Below, piece after piece: positions 8,016-15,380 of a stretch of 64,000 nucleotides of DNA (the stretch's first letter is position 1; every line of letters starts with the position of its first letter). The stretch is from positions 558,001 to 622,000 of the forward strand of contig NZ_JADIKI010000022.1 of NCBI RefSeq assembly GCF_044904605.1, written 5' to 3'. Made by a program: the position numbers and the translations under genes. The stretch comes from Dyella_B humi (lineage in GTDB: Bacteria; Pseudomonadota; Gammaproteobacteria; Xanthomonadales; Rhodanobacteraceae). Below the pieces are notes generated by a model. That model searched no databases. It was not told the origin of the DNA and worked only from the letters and a program-made list of their open reading frames with translations.

Positions 8016-8312
8016 GGATATCCCTCGTTTGATGAATTCGTGTGGCAAACGTAGCGTATGTCATGCGACGGGAAACTGAGCGCGACACCGTCGCGTTCTC
8101 GTTCAATTAAGCGGGAATACACAAATCAACGCAGCGTTGACATGCAAACACCTGTACCGTCTGCGCAATCCGTCAGATAAATCGCGCATGAAAGCGAAAA
8201 CGGCACTTACGGCGCTTTCGCAAGGCTTACGCCGCGCGAAAACCTTGCGTGAAAACCATCTGGCGGCTGTGTGACGCGGCATGATGCGCAATAAACGGAG
8301 TGCCGCAAACGC
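8016..8312. other. Divergent intergenic region
   Basis: A 297-bp region between the YXWGXW gene and the 2OG-Fe(II) oxygenase gene. It is AT-richer than its surroundings and presumably contains both promoters. I cannot assign specific boxes or a gene. Confidence 0.4.
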
Positions 8313-9086
8313 ATGCATGTCATAGCGTGGCGGCTTTATGACATGCTGCGGAAACCTATGAAGAGAGTGCATGACGAAACCGCGCAGCCGTTGCTACGCA
8401 ACAGCATCGACTGGCAGAAGTTCGCCGATGATCTGGGCCGTTACGGCGCGGCAAGCCTGCCGGGACTGCTACACGCGGACGAATGCCGCTCACTGGCTGC
8501 GCTCTACGCGAACGATCGCCATTTCAGAAGCCGCGTAGTGATGGCTCGGCATGGTTTCGGCAGCGGCGAATACAAGTATTTCGCCTATCCGCTGCCGGCG
8601 CTCATCCAGGAATTTCGCACGGCTTTCTATCCACCGCTGGCCGACATCGCCAATCGTTGGAATCAGGCCATGGATATCGCTGTGCGTTATCCGAAAACGC
8701 ACGCGGAATATCTCGAGCGCTGCCACGCGGCTGGACAGTTGCGTCCCACACCCTTGCTGCTGCAATACGGTGCTGGCGATTACAACTGCCTGCATCAGGA
8801 TCTCTATGGTGAGCATGTGTTTCCACTGCAAATGGCGATCCTGCTGTCGCAACCCGGCGAGGATTTCACCGGCGGCGAATTCGTGTTGACCGAACAGCGT
8901 CCGCGCATGCAGTCGCGCGCGGAAGTGGTGCCGCTAAAGCAGGGCGATGCGGTGGTCTTCGCTGTCCATCACCGACCGGTGCAGGGCGCGCGAGGTGTGT
9001 ATCGAGTGATGATGCGGCACGGGGTGAGTCGGGTTCGCGAGGGGCATCGGCATACGATGGGCATCATTTTTCATGATGCTTTGTGA
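8313..9086 (+). CDS. 2OG-Fe(II) oxygenase family protein
   Basis: A 257-residue protein with a double-stranded beta-helix oxygenase core. The iron ligands are visible: His and Asp in 'NCLHQDLYGEHVFPLQMAIL' (HxD) and a distal His in the 'HRHTMGIIFHDA' segment. A 2-oxoglutarate-binding Arg is probably in 'GVYRVMMRHGVSR'. The N-terminal 'SLPGLLHADECRSLAALYAN' resembles prolyl-hydroxylase-like oxygenases. It would hydroxylate an unknown substrate using 2-oxoglutarate and O2. The ATG at 8313 has GGAG 12 nt upstream; in-frame ATGs at 8343 and 8358 are possible. It is a single gene ending at a strong hairpin. Confidence 0.78.
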   Translation: MHVIAWRLYDMLRKPMKRVHDETAQPLLRNSIDWQKFADDLGRYGAASLPGLLHADECRSLAALYANDRHFRSRVVMARHGFGSGEYKYFAYPLPALIQEFRTAFYPPLADIANRWNQAMDIAVRYPKTHAEYLERCHAAGQLRPTPLLLQYGAGDYNCLHQDLYGEHVFPLQMAILLSQPGEDFTGGEFVLTEQRPRMQSRAEVVPLKQGDAVVFAVHHRPVQGARGVYRVMMRHGVSRVREGHRHTMGIIFHDAL

Positions 9087-9114
9087 CGATGTGACCTGCA
9101 TGAAGGCGCTTATC

Positions 9115-9147
9115 AAAAGAAAGCCGCGCATCGCGCGGCTTTCTGCA
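9115..9147. terminator. Bidirectional terminator hairpin
   Basis: A perfect 12-bp stem, AGAAAGCCGCGC (9118-9129) and GCGCGGCTTTCT (9133-9144), with a 3-nt loop and an A-run on the left side. It lies between convergent genes. Confidence 0.8.
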
Positions 9148-9149
9148 TA

Positions 9150-9824
9150 TCAAGTCCGCGCTGCCGTCCGCGCCCGATGATGCATCGGCGGCGGGGAAGT
9201 TGGCGCCCGGAACGGCACCACGCTCGCATCGATCGGCAACTGCGCGTCGCTGAGCATCGCCAGCAGCGTTTCGCCGTAGATCAGTTCGAAGGGTTTGCCG
9301 GCCACGAATTTCCACGCGTCGTCGGTGTAGTCGCCGCAGGCAACGAGCTTCACGGCGGAAGCGTGGTGGAATTTCATGAGGTTATGCATCTCGCGCACGT
9401 CTTTCACCTCGACGTTGCGATGTTGCCAATGCCGGCATTGCACCAGGGTGGTAATGCCATGCTTGTGCAGGATGAGGTCAAGTCCATCGTCGGCGTCGGC
9501 ACCTCCGACGCGTTCAACGACATAACCGCGAAAACGGAACGCCTGCGCCACGCGTTCCTCGAACGGGCGCCAATGCAGCCTGCACAGCTCGGTCAATTCA
9601 TCGCGAACGACCAGGCGGCGCATGCGCTTGCGATAACCCAGGCAACAGGCGAAGGCGCAACCCCAGCAGACGATCAGCACCATCCAGAGCAGCACCATGT
9701 AGACCGCGCTATGCGTGCCGAGCCCATAGTGAAGGCCCACATAGACGCTCAAGCCGAGCAATATGCCGGCTGGCCAGTGCACCCGAACGAGACGTTCGAT
9801 GCGATGTGTTCCGTGCTTCGCCAT
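9150..9824 (-). CDS. Membrane-anchored Mrr-like restriction endonuclease fold protein
   Basis: A 224-residue protein. Two hydrophobic segments lie at about residues 17-60 ('WPAGILLGLSVYVGL' and 'AVYMVLLWMVLIVCWGCAFA'). A basic linker follows, then an Mrr-type PD-(D/E)XK domain from about residue 85. The core reads 'VERVGGADADDGLDLIL' (catalytic Asp) followed by 'TLVQCRHW', where the usual Lys of Q-x-K is Arg. It could act on DNA near the membrane or have lost cleavage activity. The ATG at 9824 is chosen over 9911 because GGGGGAG lies 5 nt upstream. It is monocistronic, and no methyltransferase is adjacent, so it is not an ordinary restriction system. Confidence 0.72.
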   Translation of the reverse strand: MAKHGTHRIERLVRVHWPAGILLGLSVYVGLHYGLGTHSAVYMVLLWMVLIVCWGCAFACCLGYRKRMRRLVVRDELTELCRLHWRPFEERVAQAFRFRGYVVERVGGADADDGLDLILHKHGITTLVQCRHWQHRNVEVKDVREMHNLMKFHHASAVKLVACGDYTDDAWKFVAGKPFELIYGETLLAMLSDAQLPIDASVVPFRAPTSPPPMHHRARTAART

Positions 9825-10016
9825 CAACTCCCCCGAGCTGTGAACGCTGCTTCCGAACCGCGAATTGACCTTAGCGCGGACGATGCAGGAGATCAGCGTG
9901 CAGCGCGGCATTCAGCCGCAGCGCTGTTCCGCCGCATTGCGAGGCATCGAGAGAGGAGTGGTTTTGTGCAGTGCGGCGAGCTTTTGGAGGCCAGTGATAG
10001 GTGAAAGGACGACAAG

Positions 10017-10148
10017 ATGACCTTTACATGCCTACATGCCGAAGAATTTGCTCGGACCGATGAAGAAGAAGTAGCTGAAGCCTCGAAAGGAAAACATCAC
10101 AACATCTACACCATATTTTCACGCTCCACGTGCAACACGGAGCCATAG
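10017..10148 (+). CDS. Possible 43-residue small protein
   Basis: A short frame from ATG 10017 (AAAGGA 8 nt upstream) to TAG 10148. It encodes an acidic-to-basic peptide containing 'EEFARTDEEEVAEASKGKHH'. It lies in the 358-bp divergent spacer before the two small paralogous genes. The good ribosome site is the only support; I recognise no family. It could be a leader peptide or chance. Confidence 0.25.
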   Translation: MTFTCLHAEEFARTDEEEVAEASKGKHHNIYTIFSRSTCNTEP

Positions 10149-10182
10149 CCTCACCCTTCGCCTCATTCGGAAACATGTCGCC

Positions 10183-10575
10183 ATGAGCCGCAGAGCACAC
10201 ACCCAGGCCACCCCTGTCCGCGTCGACTGGGACGATCCGAAGCTGGTGTCGCTGCTACAGCGGAGCGAGCAGTGGAGCATCGACAACCGCGGCGGCTTTT
10301 CGCCCCAGGACGTGGAGGTCTACTTCGGCTGGAGTGGCTCGGTGGGCAAGACGGCCACGCTGGTGTGGGAACGCGATAACGCGATCGTGCTGGAAACGAC
10401 CTTTCCGATCGGCCAGGGCGAGCAGATACGCGTGGACAAGCACCTGGGCGATCGCATTCGCACGCTGTGGGGCGTCGTGGTGGATGGGCGCGAGGGCATC
10501 CGTGAAGAGGATCGCCGCAGAGGCGTTCACGTCTACTGGCTGCAGGTGCTGAACAGCCCTGCCGAGTCGTTCTAA
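10183..10575 (+). CDS. Hypothetical protein, first of a paralogous pair
   Basis: A 130-residue soluble protein I do not recognise. Features shared with the next gene are 'VDWDDPKL', 'LLQRSEQWSIDNRGGF', 'FGWSGS' with a following 'LVWER', 'VLETTF' and 'RTLWGVVVDGREGIREED', then 'GVHVYWLQVL'. The pattern is a mostly beta-strand domain with an N-terminal helix. The C-terminal half superficially resembles a PilZ barrel, but the RxxxR and DxSxxG motifs needed for c-di-GMP binding are absent. It is followed 144 bp later by its paralogue and then by an EAL-GGDEF gene on the other strand. Confidence 0.7.
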   Translation: MSRRAHTQATPVRVDWDDPKLVSLLQRSEQWSIDNRGGFSPQDVEVYFGWSGSVGKTATLVWERDNAIVLETTFPIGQGEQIRVDKHLGDRIRTLWGVVVDGREGIREEDRRRGVHVYWLQVLNSPAESF

Positions 10576-10719
10576 AGAAACGCTGCCTAAAGAAACGCTG
10601 CGCGAAGCCGATAAAAGGCTTTAAGCGCGCCAGTCATTCACAAGCGCGCCCGCTTTGCCGGTTTTGGCAATGCGGGCCGAAGGCTGTGCCCGCGCCGCCT
10701 GCTGGAACCATAGAGCTGC

Positions 10720-11094
10720 ATGAGCCATTTCAAGCCCACGTCCAAGGTATCGAACCATCAGGTGGACTGGAACGATCCCCACCTGGAAGCGCTTCTGCGC
10801 AAGACCGAGGACTGGAAACTCGACAACCGCGGCGCATTTCCTTCCCAAGCAGTGCACGTGCACATCGGCTGGGGCGCCAGCTCGCCGCGCAAGGCGATCC
10901 TGGTATGGGAAAGCGAGCGCGTGATGGTGCTGGAAACGCACTACCTGATTCCGCAGGGAGAACATGTGCGCGTAGATCGTATCCAGGGCGGCGCCATGCG
11001 TACCGTGTGGGCGGTGGTAGCGGAAGGGCGCGAAGGGTTTCGGGACGAGGACAAGCAGAACGGGGTTTACGTGCATTGGTTGCATGTAGGGTGA
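10720..11094 (+). CDS. Hypothetical protein, second of a paralogous pair
   Basis: A 124-residue paralogue of the preceding protein. It matches along its whole length: 'VDWNDPHLEALLRKTEDWKL', 'DNRGAF', 'IGWGAS', 'ILVWESERVMVLETHY', 'RTVWAVVAEGREGFRDED', 'GVYVHWLHVG'. No signal peptide or membrane segment is visible. The strictly kept residues (VDW, DNRG, GW, VWE, VLET, GREG, ED, GV) mark the likely functional surface. The function is unknown. It converges on the EAL-GGDEF gene, 39 bp apart. Confidence 0.7.
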   Translation: MSHFKPTSKVSNHQVDWNDPHLEALLRKTEDWKLDNRGAFPSQAVHVHIGWGASSPRKAILVWESERVMVLETHYLIPQGEHVRVDRIQGGAMRTVWAVVAEGREGFRDEDKQNGVYVHWLHVG

Positions 11095-11133
11095 CGGGTT
11101 TCCACCTGAGCCTGAGAAGCACTACCGCGCTTT

Positions 11134-12936
11134 TTACCTTCCCGCCTCGACCTGCATCGGCCACGACGATTCGCCCGCAAGCAGATAGAACCCCACCTGC
11201 GCCCGTTTGGCATGGCGCTTCGCGCGTGCCGCCAATGTGGCGAGGGTTTCCGGATGGCCGGGGAAGGGCGGGAGGACGCGCACCGCGCCGATCGCCACCG
11301 TGGTGAGCGGAAAGAACTGCGCATTGCCGTGCCGGTCTTCGCCGGCGATACCGTGGCGGGCGATGTCCTCATCGGCGAACAAACCACGCGCGCGCTGGTT
11401 GAACAGTTCCACCATGTGGCGGCAGCGCGCTTCCCAATCCTCGCTCTGCAATACCAGCAGGAAATCGTCGCCGCCGATATGGCCGACGAAATCGCAGCGC
11501 GGATTCACCTGTGCGGTAAGAATGCCGGCCAGCAGCCGGATCATCTCATCGCCGCGGAAGTAGCCGTACTGATCGTTGAACGGCTTGAAGTGATTGAGAT
11601 CCACGTAGGCCACAGTGAACGGCAACTCGGCGCGCAGCAGTCGCGCCACGTGCTCGGTCACCGGAATATTGCCGGGCAGGAAAGTGAGCGGATTGGCGTA
11701 GCGCGCCGCTTCGATGCGCAGTTCGGTCACGCGCCGCACCAGCGATTCGCCGGTGCCGAGGCCCAGGTACTGCCCTTCGCGGGTAACCACGAAACCGTCG
11801 CTGAGATAGCGCTGATCCTGTCCGCGCAGAATGTCCGCCATGCTTTCCAGTGATTGGCGCACGTCGCACAGCAGCGGCCCTTCGTGCATGAACGCGGTGC
11901 AGCTTTTGCGTCCGTAAAGTTCGCGCGTGTAGGGCTGAGCCATGCGCTCGCTGAATACGCGCCGGTTGATCAGGCCGATCGGGCGGACTTCTTCCACCAC
12001 CGCCAACGCATGCAGCTCGGGCATCTGCGAGAAAAGCGCGATCACGTCGTTGTTGGTGTGGTGCGCGGTCAAGGCCGGCGCTTCGATCACCAGGTGACCC
12101 AGATGCATCGGCCGCTGCGTAACCGGCCCGCGTGGACGCGGCAACACGGCGATGACGTTGCCATCCAGCGCGGCGCGCACGCTATCGTCGATCTTATCGA
12201 TCGTTTGCGATAGTGGACGGCCGAGCAGGAACCCTTGGGCGAACGGAATGCCCAGTTCGCGCAGCATGCGCAGATCGTCGATCTCTTCTACGCCTTCGCC
12301 CACCAGATCGGCGCCTAGCGTTTCCGCCACCTGGCACAGCGCACGCACGATGGCGAGGCGCTCGGCGCTCTTGGCCAACCCATGAATCAGATAACGATCG
12401 ATTTTCACGACCTCGGGATGGATCTCGTTCCACATCTCGAAGTTGGAATGGCCGTTGCCGAAATCGTCCAGCGCGAAGCGCACGCCATGGGCGCGCAGAT
12501 AACCCAGCGCGTGCGCGAGGCGTGCGGGTTCTTCGACGATGTCGCGCTCGGTGAGTTCGATGGTGATGCGGCTCAGATCCATGCCGCCGGCGCCGAGCGC
12601 GGCCAGCAAGTCGTCGGGCTTGATCGATTCCTGCATGAACGCCTGCGCGCTCAGATTCACCAACAATCGCCCGCGCGTGTTTTGCGCGGCGAACGCACCG
12701 CACACGGTGCGCGCAGCGGTGAGTTCGAATTCGCCCAGGCGACCTTCGGCGCGCGCCAGGTTCAACAGCTCCGGCGTGCTGATGTTGCCGAGCTGTTCGG
12801 TGGAACGGGCCAGTCCTTCATGTGCAACCACGTCCATCGTGTCCAGCCGGATCAGCGGCTGAAACACCGCGGTCAAACCGCTTTGTGCGCGGTCGAGCAG
12901 CGAGGTGAAGCGGGCGGGGTCGCGTAGAAAAACCAT
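11134..12936 (-). CDS. EAL-GGDEF domain protein (c-di-GMP metabolism) with central CBS-like region
   Basis: A 600-residue cytoplasmic protein in the order EAL, central regulatory region, GGDEF. The EAL domain (about 20-255) has the signature as 'HEGLAR', plus 'VNLSAQAFM', 'IELTERD', 'LDDFGNGHSNF', 'VVKIDRYLI', 'GEGVEE' and 'AQGFLLGRP', so metal and catalytic residues look intact. The middle (about 270-400) resembles a CBS pair. The GGDEF domain (about 425-585) carries 'GGDDF'. The inhibitory RxxD site is degenerate ('PRCD' at that position). Both phosphodiesterase and cyclase activity are possible. It starts 6 bp after the chemoreceptor gene, so they form an operon. Confidence 0.88.
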   Translation of the reverse strand: MVFLRDPARFTSLLDRAQSGLTAVFQPLIRLDTMDVVAHEGLARSTEQLGNISTPELLNLARAEGRLGEFELTAARTVCGAFAAQNTRGRLLVNLSAQAFMQESIKPDDLLAALGAGGMDLSRITIELTERDIVEEPARLAHALGYLRAHGVRFALDDFGNGHSNFEMWNEIHPEVVKIDRYLIHGLAKSAERLAIVRALCQVAETLGADLVGEGVEEIDDLRMLRELGIPFAQGFLLGRPLSQTIDKIDDSVRAALDGNVIAVLPRPRGPVTQRPMHLGHLVIEAPALTAHHTNNDVIALFSQMPELHALAVVEEVRPIGLINRRVFSERMAQPYTRELYGRKSCTAFMHEGPLLCDVRQSLESMADILRGQDQRYLSDGFVVTREGQYLGLGTGESLVRRVTELRIEAARYANPLTFLPGNIPVTEHVARLLRAELPFTVAYVDLNHFKPFNDQYGYFRGDEMIRLLAGILTAQVNPRCDFVGHIGGDDFLLVLQSEDWEARCRHMVELFNQRARGLFADEDIARHGIAGEDRHGNAQFFPLTTVAIGAVRVLPPFPGHPETLATLAARAKRHAKRAQVGFYLLAGESSWPMQVEAGR

Positions 12937-12942
12937 GAGTGG

Positions 12943-14586
12943 TCAGGCGGCCTCGTCCCATTCGCGTTCGAACGGCGCTTCGGCATGCGCGGCTTTGTCG
13001 TTGATGACGGGTACGCTTTCCGCGTTTTCCTCGATGTGGAAGAAGTCCATTTGTTGCAACAGCGCTTCGGCGCTGCTCCGCATGGCGAAGCTCATGCCGG
13101 CGGTGCGCTCGACCAGTGCGGCGTTTTCTTGTGTGGCGGCGTCCATGCCGGTGATGGCGAGGTTCACTTGATCGATGCCGGTCTTCTGCTCGCGGCTGGA
13201 CCAGGCCATGCCGGCCACTTTTTCGGAAACCTGTGCTGCGCTCGCAACGATGCTGGCCAGTGCTTCGCCGGAGCGTTGCGCGAAGCGGCGGCCATCCTGC
13301 ACGGCATCGGCGCTTTCCTCCATCGACTGCTTTACCTCGCGCGCCGCCACCGAGCAGCGCTGCGCAAGCTGTCTCACTTCCGACGCCACCACGGCAAAAC
13401 CGCGGCCGTGTTCGCCAGCACGGGCGGCTTCGACCGCGGCGTTCAGCGCGAGCAGATTGGTCTGGAAGGCGACTTCGTTGATCAGGCCGACGAACTCGGC
13501 GATGCGCTGTCCGGAGCGTTCGATCGCATCCATTGACGTGACCGTATTGCCGACGACGTGCTGTCCTTGCTCAGCGAGCCGGCGCGATGCCGCAGCAACC
13601 TGGTTCGCTTGATCGGCCATGGCGGCGGCTTCGGCAACGTTGGCCGCCATCTGTTCCATGGACGCGGAACTCTGTTCCAGGCTGGCTGCCTGGGATTGCG
13701 TGCGCCGGCTCAGAGCCAGCGTGTTCTGTTCCAGCCGCTGCGCATCCTCGCGTACGTTAGCCGCGCCCAGGCGAACCTTGCGCACTACCTCCGCAAGCTG
13801 ATCGTCCATGGTGGCGAGCGCATGCAGCAGTTCGCCGATTTCATCATCGCGACCCACGTTCACTGGCTGGCCCAGTTCGCCGCGCGCGATGCGTTGGGCA
13901 ACGCCGGAAGCAAGGCGAAGCCGCGCGCCAAGCGCGCGAATCAGAATGCCGTCGCTGAACGCAGCCAGCAGCAAGGCAACCAAGAAAGCGGCAAGCACCA
14001 CGAACAAGCCTCGTCGGTTCGCGACGTGCTGGTTTTGTGCCTGGTCCTTGCCTGCGCTCAGGGCGTTTTCGAACAAGTTGGTGAAGTCGCTTTGCAATGG
14101 CACCAACGCAGGTTGTACGTCGGTGGCGAGCTTGAGCTGCGCGATGTCGAATTGCCCCGCTTGCAGCAGCGTGAGCGTGTCATCCATAGCCTGCTCGGCA
14201 TCCTGGCGGTGCTGCGCGGCGAGCGTGAGCAGCGTCTTCTGTTGCGTGCCGAGTCCGCTCTGCAGCAGCGGCTGCCAGTAACGATCGATGTCCACCTTGT
14301 TGCTCTTGAGCGCGTTGGCAGCATCACTGGCGGCAGAGGGCAGACGCATCAGCACCGCATGCGAGAGCGCCTGGAAGTCGTTGTCGAAATCGCTCTGGAT
14401 GCGGCCGACGTCGGAGATCGGCGCCAGCGTATCGCCGACGACGGACTGGATGCGCTGGTCCGCCTTGGTCAGGGCCATCGCGCACAACACGGCAATGGCG
14501 ATCAGCAGTATGAGAACGCCGGCAAGGCGAAGTAACAGCAGCCGGCGGAGCGTGATACGAAACAGGCCAGAGGGGAGTCGAAGCAT
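12943..14586 (-). CDS. Methyl-accepting chemotaxis protein
   Basis: A 547-residue chemoreceptor. TM1 lies at about residues 15-40. A helical periplasmic four-helix-bundle-type sensor (about 41-190) follows, and TM2 is at about 192-215. Then come a HAMP domain ('GVAQRIARGELGQPVNVGRD') and a long cytoplasmic coiled coil with the signalling tip 'EVAFQTNLLALNAAVEAARA' and 'GRGFAVVASEVRQLAQR'. It would signal through CheA/CheW, which are not encoded here. It is the first gene of an operon with the EAL-GGDEF protein. The ligand is unknown. There is no C-terminal CheR pentapeptide. Confidence 0.92.
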   Translation of the reverse strand: MLRLPSGLFRITLRRLLLLRLAGVLILLIAIAVLCAMALTKADQRIQSVVGDTLAPISDVGRIQSDFDNDFQALSHAVLMRLPSAASDAANALKSNKVDIDRYWQPLLQSGLGTQQKTLLTLAAQHRQDAEQAMDDTLTLLQAGQFDIAQLKLATDVQPALVPLQSDFTNLFENALSAGKDQAQNQHVANRRGLFVVLAAFLVALLLAAFSDGILIRALGARLRLASGVAQRIARGELGQPVNVGRDDEIGELLHALATMDDQLAEVVRKVRLGAANVREDAQRLEQNTLALSRRTQSQAASLEQSSASMEQMAANVAEAAAMADQANQVAAASRRLAEQGQHVVGNTVTSMDAIERSGQRIAEFVGLINEVAFQTNLLALNAAVEAARAGEHGRGFAVVASEVRQLAQRCSVAAREVKQSMEESADAVQDGRRFAQRSGEALASIVASAAQVSEKVAGMAWSSREQKTGIDQVNLAITGMDAATQENAALVERTAGMSFAMRSSAEALLQQMDFFHIEENAESVPVINDKAAHAEAPFEREWDEAA

Positions 14587-14724
14587 GGTGCACCTGGGGG
14601 AGGGGATGCCTACTTGTCGGCGGATGCTGCTTCGACTTGAGCTGGGGAAATGCTAAAAAGTATTATATTTCAAGTATTTGACAGTCGTGTTGCGACTTGG
14701 CGCCAGCAACACTTGCCAGGCTGT

Positions 14725-15057
14725 TCAGGCCGCTACCTCGTGTTCGATCGCCCGCTCGATAAATTGATTGAGGCTGATTCCTTCAGCCGCCGCCTTTTCC
14801 ACGGCAAGCGCATGCAGTTCGGGACTGATCCTGGCGTTGAACTTGCCTGAGAAGTGGCGATAAGGCTCGAGGCCGTGTTCCTTGCACGTATCGAGAAAGA
14901 CTTGCAGCGATTTAGCTCCCTCAACTTTGAGGGTGCCGATGTCGCGGGCGTAGAAATCGGCGCCTCCGTTCAAGCCGACGAATTCGCCGCGCAACACGTC
15001 GGTGTCCTCATCGTAAGAGATGACGGCACGATGGCCTGCGATGGTGAGAATGTTCAT
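14725..15057 (-). CDS. hicB: HicB-family antitoxin
   Basis: A 110-residue antitoxin. The N-terminal degraded RNase-H-like domain ('VISYDEDTDVLRGEFVGLNG' and 'DFYARDIGTLKVEG') is followed by a C-terminal ribbon-helix-helix DNA-binding segment ('FNARISPELHALAVEKAAAE', 'GISLNQFIERAIEHEV'). It neutralises HicA by direct binding and represses the operon through the RHH domain. The ATG at 15057 overlaps the hicA stop (ATGA), so the toxin gene comes first and translation is coupled. An upstream frame to 15084 has no better site. Confidence 0.88.
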   Translation of the reverse strand: MNILTIAGHRAVISYDEDTDVLRGEFVGLNGGADFYARDIGTLKVEGAKSLQVFLDTCKEHGLEPYRHFSGKFNARISPELHALAVEKAAAEGISLNQFIERAIEHEVAA

Positions 15058-15308
15058 GGCTTGACTCCGTTGGCTTCGAGCCACTTGCGAATACTGGCGA
15101 CTGCGCCTTTATCCGTGTCCGGTGATGGGTGAGGGCGGTGGTAGACCTGAACTTGGCCGAACAAAATCACGGCTACGCGAGAGCCTTCTCTTTCAATGAT
15201 CGTTGCACCTAGCTCAACAAGTAGCGCCTCAATATCCCGCCACTGGATGCCGCCCGACGTGGGTCGGGTGAAGATAGCTTCGAGCGTCTTGGCGTATTTG
15301 CGCTTCAT
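15054..15308 (-). CDS. hicA: HicA-family toxin (HRPHP variant)
   Basis: An 84-residue dsRBD-like mRNA interferase candidate. It matches the HicA pattern 'KTLEAIF', 'IQWRDIEALLVELGATI' and a C-terminal 'RKWLEANGV'. In classical HicA the catalytic His follows Gly-Ser. Here that position is Arg ('GSRVAVIL'), and a conserved 'VYHRPHP' motif lies downstream, which I recall as a common HicA subgroup. The ATG at 15308 is chosen over the track start at 15341. It is the first gene of the pair; the operator-like inverted repeat lies immediately upstream. Confidence 0.85.
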   Translation of the reverse strand: MKRKYAKTLEAIFTRPTSGGIQWRDIEALLVELGATIIEREGSRVAVILFGQVQVYHRPHPSPDTDKGAVASIRKWLEANGVKP

Positions 15309-15311
15309 GGA

Positions 15312-15338
15312 ATATGGTACTAAAAAATAGTACCGTAT
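15312..15338. promoter_or_regulatory. Inverted repeat, candidate HicB operator
   Basis: ATATGGTACT (15312-15321) and AGTACCGTAT (15329-15338) form a near-perfect inverted repeat around an A-rich 7-bp centre. It ends 4 bp from the hicA start codon, exactly where an autorepressing RHH antitoxin would bind. Confidence 0.6.
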
Positions 15339-15380
15339 CAAGGCGCCTTCCGGGTGTCATCCGGCGAAAGGGTGCACGGG

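Noticed and set aside
9150..11094. A restriction-modification or anti-phage defence island around the Mrr-like gene
   Set aside because: No methyltransferase, helicase, or other defence gene is adjacent, and the small paralogues show no defence features.
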